Shown: one piece after another, positions 32,293-37,451 of the stretch | How positions within the stretch are numbered: the stretch's first letter is position 1 | Layout: each line of letters begins with the position of its first letter | Assembly: GCA_020629115.1 (NCBI GenBank) | Contig: JAHDDY010000023.1 | Span: 10,252 to 47,702 of the forward strand | Direction: 5' to 3' | DNA from: Paracoccaceae bacterium | Lineage (GTDB): Bacteria; Pseudomonadota; Alphaproteobacteria; Rhodobacterales; Rhodobacteraceae | DNA: 37,451 nt | The notes under the pieces: generated by a model | Told to the model about the DNA's origin: nothing | Database searches by the model: none | Seen by the model: the letters and a program-made list of their open reading frames with translations, nothing else | Program-made: the position numbers and the translations under genes

Positions 32293-32308
32293 GTTCCGTT
32301 CGCGGAAC
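32293..32308 (+). promoter_or_regulatory. UUCG-loop hairpin upstream of the DUF2147 gene
   Basis: GTTCCG, loop TTCG, CGGAAC forms a perfect 6-bp stem capped by a stable tetraloop, 41 bases before the ATG at 32350. If transcription starts upstream it would lie in the mRNA leader. The 181 bases between the two divergent genes otherwise show no clear feature. A small stabilising or regulatory hairpin is possible. Confidence 0.3.
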
Positions 32309-32349
32309 GGTGCGACCGTCATGATATCACGAAAACGGGAGACACCCAC

Positions 32350-32802
32350 ATGCGCCTCGCATCCCTCTGCCTCGCCGCGCTGACCAGCGTCGCCGCCGCC
32401 CTGCCCGCCCATGCCAGCGACGTGTCGGGCTTCTGGCTGACCGAGAGCCGGAACGCCATCGTCCAGATCAGCCCGTGCGGCGCGAGCGTCTGCGGCAGCG
32501 TCGTCTGGCTCGCCGAGCCGACCTTCGCCGATGGAACGCCGAAATTCGACGGCAACAACCCCGACCCCGCGCTCCAGACACGCCCCATCTGCGGCCTGCC
32601 GATGATCGGCGACTTCACCCGGGCGGCGGACGGCGAATGGACCGACGGCTTCATCTACGATCCCGAGGGCGGTGACCTGTACAAGTCGAAGATGCGCCTG
32701 ACGCAGGAGGGCAATCTCTACGTCCGCGGCTATGTCGGCATCCCGCTGCTCGGCAAGTCGCAGATCTGGACCCGCGAAGCCGGAAACCGCGGCGGCTGCT
32801 GA
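32350..32802 (+). CDS. DUF2147 domain protein, exported
   Basis: This 150-residue secreted protein has a signal peptide ending PAHA (about residues 1-22). The mature part begins SDVSGFWLTESRNAIVQISPC and has the DUF2147 pattern: G-x-W, then CG-x-x-VCGSVVWL, an ICGLPMIGDF segment, and the strand-rich YDPEGGDLYKSKMRL, LYVRGYVGIPLLGKSQIW. It resembles a lipocalin-like small beta-barrel. Five Cys after the signal peptide suggest disulfides. The role of the family is unknown; some members bind small hydrophobic molecules or act in the envelope. It appears to be a single-gene unit with a GGGAG ribosome site and a possible terminator after it. Confidence 0.88.
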   Translation: MRLASLCLAALTSVAAALPAHASDVSGFWLTESRNAIVQISPCGASVCGSVVWLAEPTFADGTPKFDGNNPDPALQTRPICGLPMIGDFTRAADGEWTDGFIYDPEGGDLYKSKMRLTQEGNLYVRGYVGIPLLGKSQIWTREAGNRGGC

Positions 32803-32832
32803 TCGACGCCGCATACCGTCGGCATCGCGATT

Positions 32833-32858
32833 AGGCTTGCGGCACGGATCGCAGGCCT
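32833..32858 (+). terminator. Probable terminator after the DUF2147 gene
   Basis: AGGCTTGCG (32833-32841) pairs with CGCAGGCCT (32850-32858), a 9-bp stem with one G-U pair and an 8-base loop, followed by TACTTT. It lies 30 bases after the DUF2147 stop. The T-run is interrupted, so efficiency is uncertain. Confidence 0.5.
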
Positions 32859-32863
32859 TACTT

Positions 32864-32879
32864 TGGCACGGAACTTGAT
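32864..32879 (+). promoter_or_regulatory. Sigma54-like sequence upstream of the lipoprotein gene
   Basis: TGGCAC, five bases, then TTGAT matches the -24/-12 layout of RpoN promoters except that the expected GC at -12 is GA. It ends 36 bases before the ATG at 32916. Loss of the -12 C usually weakens such promoters, so this may be coincidence. Confidence 0.22.
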
Positions 32880-32915
32880 CCACCCCGGTGGAGATAGCGA
32901 CGAGAGTGCCAGAAC

Positions 32916-34052
32916 ATGACGATTCGCGACAGATGCCGTCCCCTATCCCTTTCCGCCATCCTGCCGGTTCTGCTGGCGGGGTGCTCGGGTATGCCCGGCG
33001 GGGGGGATGAACGGCTCGCAACGGCGCCCCCCGTCGTGCAGCAGGTGCCGCAAAGCTACGTGATCCAGATCGCGCCGAACTATCAGGCCGCCGAACTCGA
33101 AGCGGAACAGCGGCGTCAGGCGCTGGCCGCGCTGGAGGCGCAGGCCAGGGCCGAGACGGTCTACGCCCCCTTCGATCCCGGCAGCGGAATCGCCGAAGCC
33201 GAGGCCCGTGCTTCGGCCGCCGAAGCGCGGGCAGAGACGCTCGCGGCGCAGTTGGCCGAGGCACGGGCCGCCGTCGCCGAGGCCGAGGCCGCCGCCAGGG
33301 CCGAAGCGGCAGCCGCCGACCTCGCCGCCCGATCGTCGGAGACGTTAAGCCAGCGCACGGTCCGCGAACGCGTCGAACGGCTCGCCGACGAGAGGCGTCG
33401 CGTAGACCGGGCCAATCCCGACCTGCCCGACCGTCCCGTCCTGGGGCAGTTCGCGACGCGCCCGGCGGATGCGCCGCTCGTCCGCACCGCCGCCCCCGCA
33501 CCCGCGCCGAGGCCCGCCGCCCCGCCGGCCCCCGTCGTGGCCCGGGCACCCATACCCGGCCTGAAACCCTACATCCTCGCCCGCACGGCCCTGCCCACGG
33601 CCAAGCCGCGCCGTGCGCCGCCCGAGCGCACCTTCGAGGTACGCCAGGCCTCGGTCCTGAACGCGCCGACGGGCGCGACCCGCGCGGAACCGCGTATCGC
33701 GCCGGAGGCGACCGGGGATCTCTCCACCCGCTTCTTCCCCACGCCCGGCAAGCCCTCGACCCTGGGGACCGACCGCGACGCGCCGCTCGACCTGGCCACC
33801 ATCGACGCGGTGCCCTACGGCATCGGCGCGGCCGTCGCCCCCGAGGGGGACGACATGCCCTGGGCCGAGGCGGTGCGCCTGATCGAGGCGGGCGAGGTCG
33901 AGGCCCTGTCCATCGACGGCGATGCCGATCTCGTCTTGACGCTGTGCGGCGGACGGTCGATCCTGACGACGCCCCCCGATCTGGCGGCGGCGGCGACCCT
34001 GACCGCGCCGCAGATCATCTGCGGCCAGAACAAGCCTCTTGCCCTTCGATAG
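32916..34052 (+). CDS. Putative coiled-coil lipoprotein of unknown function
   Basis: This 378-residue protein has a lipobox, PVLLAGC with C23 as the lipidated residue. An Ala/Glu-rich helix with strong coiled-coil character runs from about 55 to 165, apart from a break near 82-92. A Pro/Ala-rich linker covers about 183-235, a low-complexity region follows to about 310, and a small C-terminal domain (about 312-370) contains PWAEAVRLIEAGEVEALSID and LTLCGGRSILTTPPDL. The build suggests a periplasmic spacer anchored in a membrane. The C-terminal pattern AxxLIxxGxV...LTLxxGR recalls short domains seen in other alphaproteobacterial proteins, but I cannot name it. It ends 15 bases before cobO, so the two are probably co-transcribed. 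Confidence 0.75.
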   Translation: MTIRDRCRPLSLSAILPVLLAGCSGMPGGGDERLATAPPVVQQVPQSYVIQIAPNYQAAELEAEQRRQALAALEAQARAETVYAPFDPGSGIAEAEARASAAEARAETLAAQLAEARAAVAEAEAAARAEAAAADLAARSSETLSQRTVRERVERLADERRRVDRANPDLPDRPVLGQFATRPADAPLVRTAAPAPAPRPAAPPAPVVARAPIPGLKPYILARTALPTAKPRRAPPERTFEVRQASVLNAPTGATRAEPRIAPEATGDLSTRFFPTPGKPSTLGTDRDAPLDLATIDAVPYGIGAAVAPEGDDMPWAEAVRLIEAGEVEALSIDGDADLVLTLCGGRSILTTPPDLAAAATLTAPQIICGQNKPLALR

Positions 34053-34067
34053 ACAGGAATATCCCGC

Positions 34068-34688
34068 ATGGCCGACCAACCCGCCGACGACCTCGCCAAG
34101 CACGCGAGCAAGATGGCCAAGAAGAAGGCCGCGCGCGACAAGATCATGGCGACGAAGACCGACAGGCGCGGCCTCGTCATCGTGCATACCGGCAAGGGCA
34201 AGGGAAAGTCCTCCGCCGCCTTCGGCATGATCTTCCGCTGCATCGCCCACGCCATGCCCTGCGCCGTGGTGCAGTTCATCAAGGGTGGCATGTCGACCGG
34301 CGAACGCGACCTCATCACGGCGCATTTTTCGGACCTGTGCGCCTTTCACACCATGGGCGAGGGCTTCACCTGGGAAACCCAGGACAAGGCCCGCGATACG
34401 GAGATGGCCCGCGCGGCGTGGGAGAAGTCGAAGGAGCTGATTCGCGACGAGCGGAACACGATGGTCCTGCTCGACGAGATCAACATCGCCCTGCGCTACG
34501 ACTACATCGACGTGAACGAGGTCGTCGCCTTCCTCGTGGACGAGAAGCCCGAGATGACCCACGTCGTCCTCACGGGCCGCAACGCCAAGGACGAGCTGAT
34601 CGAGATCGCGGATCTGGTGACGGAGATGGAGCTGGTGAAGCACCCCTTCCGCTCCGGCGTGAAGGCGCAGGTCGGGGTGGAGTTCTAG
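34068..34688 (+). CDS. cobO: Cob(I)yrinic acid a,c-diamide adenosyltransferase
   Basis: This 206-residue cytoplasmic enzyme (CobO/BtuR/CobA type) transfers the 5'-deoxyadenosyl group from ATP to cobalt in corrinoid synthesis or salvage. The P-loop TGKGKGKSS is at 41-49, then VVQFIKGGMSTGER, GEGFTWETQD, VLLDEINIALRYDYID and VVLTGRNAKDELIEIADLVTEM, all family hallmarks. The first 30 residues are Lys/Ala-rich. No other cobalamin gene is in the window. Its stop is 3 bases from the convergent glcF stop. Confidence 0.96.
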   Translation: MADQPADDLAKHASKMAKKKAARDKIMATKTDRRGLVIVHTGKGKGKSSAAFGMIFRCIAHAMPCAVVQFIKGGMSTGERDLITAHFSDLCAFHTMGEGFTWETQDKARDTEMARAAWEKSKELIRDERNTMVLLDEINIALRYDYIDVNEVVAFLVDEKPEMTHVVLTGRNAKDELIEIADLVTEMELVKHPFRSGVKAQVGVEF

Positions 34689-34691
34689 CGC

Positions 34692-36002
34692 CTATTCCGC
34701 CGCAATCGCCCCCACCGGGCCGAGCGCGTCCGGCCTCGGTCCGCCGGTGGCCCAGTCGAGCAGGTGGACGGTATGCACGACCGGGATGCCGGTGCCGCTG
34801 GCGATCTGGGTCATGCAGCCGATATTACCGGTGGAGACCACATCGGGGTGCGTGGCCTCGATATTGGCGACCTTGCGCTCCTTTAGCTGGCCCGCGATCT
34901 CCGGCTGGAGCAGGTTGTACGTCCCCGCCGAGCCGCAGCACAGATGCCCCTCGCGCGGCTCCAGCACGGTGAAGCCCGCCATCTTCAGCAGTGCCTTCGG
35001 CTCGACGGTCACGTTCTGCCCATGCTGGAGCGAGCAGGCGGCGTGGTAGGCGACGCGGAGCGGCTCTGCATGGCCGGTCTCGCCCAGGCCCAGTTCGGCC
35101 ATCACCTCAGTCACGTCGCGCGTCATGGCGGAGACGGTCGCGGCATCCTCGGCGAGGGCATCATCAGTGCGGAACATGTGGCCGTAATCCTTGACGGTCG
35201 TCCCGCAGCCCGAGGCGTTGATGACCACCGCGTCCAGCCCCGCGCCGCGCTTCTCGCGCATCCAGGCACGGATGTTGGCCGCCGCGGCCGCGTGGGACGC
35301 CTCCTCCTTGCCCATGTGATGGGTGAGCGCGCCGCAGCAGCCGATGCCCTGCGCCACCACCACCTCGGCCCCGTGGCGGGTGAGCAGGCGGATCGTGGCG
35401 GCGTTGATCGACGGGTCGAGCACCTTCTGCGCGCAGCCCGTCAGCATCGCGACGCGCATCCGCCGCTCGCCCTCGGCCGGAAAGACCTGCGGTTCGTCAT
35501 GCGCGCTGGGCGGATGAATGGTCTTCGGGGTCAGGGCGACCATGGCGCGTAGCTTGGACGGCAGGACGCCCGCGAAGGGCTTGGCCATCTTCGCCCCGAG
35601 GAGCGACAGGCGGAAGACAGTGTCGTTGGGCAGGACGAACGCGAGAAGGTTGCGCAGCGCGCGGTCGTGCCAGGGGCGCCTGTAGGTCTTCTCGATATGC
35701 GCGCGGGCGTGGTCGACGAGATGCATGTAATGCACGCCCGAGGGGCAGGTTGTCATGCAGGCGAGGCAGGACAGGCAGCGGTCGACATGCTTGACCGTGT
35801 TCGCATCCGCCGGGCGATCCTCCTCCAGCATTTGCTTGATGAGGTAGATGCGTCCGCGCGGGCTGTCCAGTTCGTCGCCGAGCAGGGTGTAGGTCGGGCA
35901 GGTCGCCGTGCAGAAGCCGCAATGGACGCAGGTGCGCAGGATCTCGTTCGACCGCGCGGTATCGGGGTCGCGCAATTGCGCTTCGGTGAAGTTGGTCTGC
36001 AT
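34692..36002 (-). CDS. glcF: Glycolate oxidase iron-sulfur subunit
   Basis: This 436-residue membrane-associated subunit moves electrons from the GlcDE flavoproteins to the quinone pool. Two [4Fe-4S] motifs are complete: C25, C28, C31, C35 and C76, C79, C82, C86. Two CCG domains follow (GIGCCGALTHHMG and GHLCCGSAGTYN), as in heterodisulfide-reductase-like proteins. It starts 29 bases after the glcE stop and closes the glcDEF order. Its tail converges on cobO with no room for a classic terminator. Confidence 0.96.
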   Translation of the reverse strand: MQTNFTEAQLRDPDTARSNEILRTCVHCGFCTATCPTYTLLGDELDSPRGRIYLIKQMLEEDRPADANTVKHVDRCLSCLACMTTCPSGVHYMHLVDHARAHIEKTYRRPWHDRALRNLLAFVLPNDTVFRLSLLGAKMAKPFAGVLPSKLRAMVALTPKTIHPPSAHDEPQVFPAEGERRMRVAMLTGCAQKVLDPSINAATIRLLTRHGAEVVVAQGIGCCGALTHHMGKEEASHAAAAANIRAWMREKRGAGLDAVVINASGCGTTVKDYGHMFRTDDALAEDAATVSAMTRDVTEVMAELGLGETGHAEPLRVAYHAACSLQHGQNVTVEPKALLKMAGFTVLEPREGHLCCGSAGTYNLLQPEIAGQLKERKVANIEATHPDVVSTGNIGCMTQIASGTGIPVVHTVHLLDWATGGPRPDALGPVGAIAAE

Positions 36003-36031
36003 GGGTCAGGCCCCTCTTGATAACGGCCGCA

Positions 36032-37207
36032 TCACGCGCGCATCCGCCCCGGATTGAGCACGCCCGCCGGGTCGAAGCGCGCCTTGAGACCGGCGCTGAG
36101 CGCGGCGAGGGGAGCGGATTCGGGCTGGAAGACCGGCACGGCGGCGCGGACGGCATCGCCGGCGCGGACGAGGGTCGCGTGGCCGCCGACGCGGGATAGC
36201 GCCTGCCGGATCGCCTCCGCACCCGCATCCCCGCCCGCCGCGCAGCCGAGCCAGACGAGGCCGCCGCCCCAGTCGTAGAACGCCTCCACATCCATCGCCT
36301 CGCGCAGGGATGCGACGAAGGACGGCGCGTCGGTCGCCTTCAGGGCAATGCGCCAGACGGCCCGGTCGTCGCCCGCGAAGACCATGGCATCGCGGATGGC
36401 GGGCCAAGGGTCGGCGTCCAGCGTTCCGACCGCGCCGAACCCGGCGAGCGCCTCGGTCAGGACCTGCGCGCGATAGGCCGCCTGCGACTCGAATCCCTCG
36501 ATCCGGAGCAGCGTCATCGCCTCGCCATGGCCCAGTTCATGCGCCGCCCAGCCGGGCAGGTGCGCGGCCCCGCTGACGTCGCAGGGGGTGGCGAGGGCCT
36601 TGGACAGGGCGGCGATCGCCCGCTCGTCGGAGAGGCCGGACAGCGCCACCGTGCGCACCACCTCCGCCTTGGGCATGACCTTGAGGCCCACCTCCGTCAC
36701 CACGCCGAGCGTACCGTAGGCGCCGCACATGAGCTTCGGCACGTCGTAGCCGGTGACGTTCTTCATCACCCGCCCGCCCGCGCGCAGGATATCGCCCTGC
36801 CCGTTCACGTAGCGCACTCCGAGCACCGCATCGCGCGCCGCGCCCATGCGCAGGCGGCGCGGCCCGGCGGCCCCGGTGGCGATGGCCCCGCCGAGCGTCG
36901 GCTCGCCCGTGGTGCCGAGCAGGGCGCGGTGGTCCATCGGCTCGAAGGTCAGTTGCTGGTTCTCCGCATCGAGCAGCGCCTCCAACGCGGAAAGCGGCAT
37001 CCCCGCTTGCGCGACCAGCGTCAGCTCGCCCGGCTCGTAGAGCGTCACGCCGTCCAGCGCGGCAAGGGACAGCGTCCGCGCCGCCTGCACCGGACGGCCC
37101 AGGGCCAGCCGCGTCCCGCCCCCGCGCAGCGCCAGCGGCGCGCCCTCGCCCGCCGCCGCGCGCACCGCCTCGGAGACGGCCTCCTCCGTGTCCGGCGTCT
37201 CGATCAT
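36032..37207 (-). CDS. glcE: Glycolate oxidase FAD-binding subunit
   Basis: This 391-residue FAD_binding_4 protein is the second flavin subunit of glycolate oxidase (glycolate to glyoxylate). It shows ALRGGGTRLALGRP near residue 29, the FAD contact region EPTLGGAIATGAAGPRRLRMG, VMKNVTGYDVPKLMCGAYGTLGVVTEV, and the C-terminal FDPAGVLNPGRM. The ATG at 37207 overlaps the glcD stop by 4 bases (ATGA); the open frame before it is a glcD shadow. It precedes glcF on the same strand. Confidence 0.95.
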   Translation of the reverse strand: MIETPDTEEAVSEAVRAAAGEGAPLALRGGGTRLALGRPVQAARTLSLAALDGVTLYEPGELTLVAQAGMPLSALEALLDAENQQLTFEPMDHRALLGTTGEPTLGGAIATGAAGPRRLRMGAARDAVLGVRYVNGQGDILRAGGRVMKNVTGYDVPKLMCGAYGTLGVVTEVGLKVMPKAEVVRTVALSGLSDERAIAALSKALATPCDVSGAAHLPGWAAHELGHGEAMTLLRIEGFESQAAYRAQVLTEALAGFGAVGTLDADPWPAIRDAMVFAGDDRAVWRIALKATDAPSFVASLREAMDVEAFYDWGGGLVWLGCAAGGDAGAEAIRQALSRVGGHATLVRAGDAVRAAVPVFQPESAPLAALSAGLKARFDPAGVLNPGRMRA

Positions 37208-37451
37208 GCCGCGCGCCGATCCTCGACATGCGGCCCCGATAGGGATAGCGGGAAGACCTTGGCGGGATTGAACATCCAGGCCGGGTCGAACACGTCCTTG
37301 ATGGCCATCTGCTGGCGCAACTCGCGGTCGTTGAACTGGGTCAGCATCAGCTCGCGCTTCTCGATGCCGACACCGTGCTCGCCGGTCAGGCAGCCGTCCT
37401 TCTCGACGCACAGGCGCAGGAGGTCCGCACCCAGCTCCTCGGCGCGGCGGG
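37204..37451 (-). CDS. glcD: Glycolate oxidase subunit GlcD, C-terminal end (partial)
   Basis: The last 81 codons are present, running off the right edge of the window. The peptide has the FAD-oxidase C-terminal signature LTGEHGVGIEKRELM, then QMAIKDVFDPAWMFNPAKVFP, the usual end of GlcD. The stop TGA at 37206-37204 overlaps the glcE ATG. The catalytic and FAD-binding regions lie outside the window. With glcE and glcF it forms the glycolate oxidase complex. Confidence 0.93.
   Translation of the reverse strand, partial: RRAEELGADLLRLCVEKDGCLTGEHGVGIEKRELMLTQFNDRELRQQMAIKDVFDPAWMFNPAKVFPLSLSGPHVEDRRAA

Overview
The window is GC-rich chromosomal DNA from an alphaproteobacterium, most likely a member of Rhodobacterales (Roseobacter/Rhodobacter relatives). 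That placement rests on protein resemblance and gene order: nuoN-birA-coaX-rnj, a SoxS-like thioredoxin, CcmE beside ArgC, CobO, and the glcDEF and pcaCHG clusters. It is inference, since no rRNA is present. Nearly all sequence is coding, many genes start with GTG, and stop/start overlaps of the NTGA type are frequent. Most genes are housekeeping or catabolic. I see no prophage, CRISPR array, insertion sequence or defence island.

Left part (1-6200, plus strand). The tail of an ABC ATPase and two permeases form a BMP/nucleoside-type importer. They run straight into an amino-acid-type ABC ATPase and permease, which are separated by a composite palindromic repeat. A tRNA-Thr (minus), a gamma-glutamyltransferase and a SoxS-like thioredoxin-fold protein follow.

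6258-16189. A type I ABC exporter (minus), tRNA-Asn with a clear terminator (minus) and an agmatinase-family ureohydrolase (plus) come first. Minus-strand runs follow: an endonuclease III-like gene-argC-yihY-ccmE, and the overlapping set pcaC-pcaH-pcaG-hisG-murI, which couples protocatechuate catabolism to histidine and peptidoglycan precursor genes.

16273-30013 (minus). This is the second half of a respiratory complex I operon: nuoG, a Uma2-type nuclease gene, nuoH, nuoI, a 70-residue membrane protein gene, then nuoJ, K, L, M and N. It reads on through birA, coaX and the RNase J gene. Genes nuoA-F are not in the window; upstream of nuoG lies a divergent sugar-acid dehydrogenase gene.

30226-37451. 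The features are a DenD-like dehydrogenase (plus), an orphan TAXI-type binding protein (minus), a DUF2147 protein (plus), a coiled-coil lipoprotein of unknown function followed by cobO (plus), and the glycolate oxidase genes glcD (partial), glcE and glcF (minus).

I do not see a complete new system. The best leads are the Uma2 and 70-residue genes inside the complex I operon, the unusual pca-hisG-murI coupling with a shortened PcaG, the composite repeat with its bridging small ORF in the transporter operon, and the lipoprotein beside cobO.
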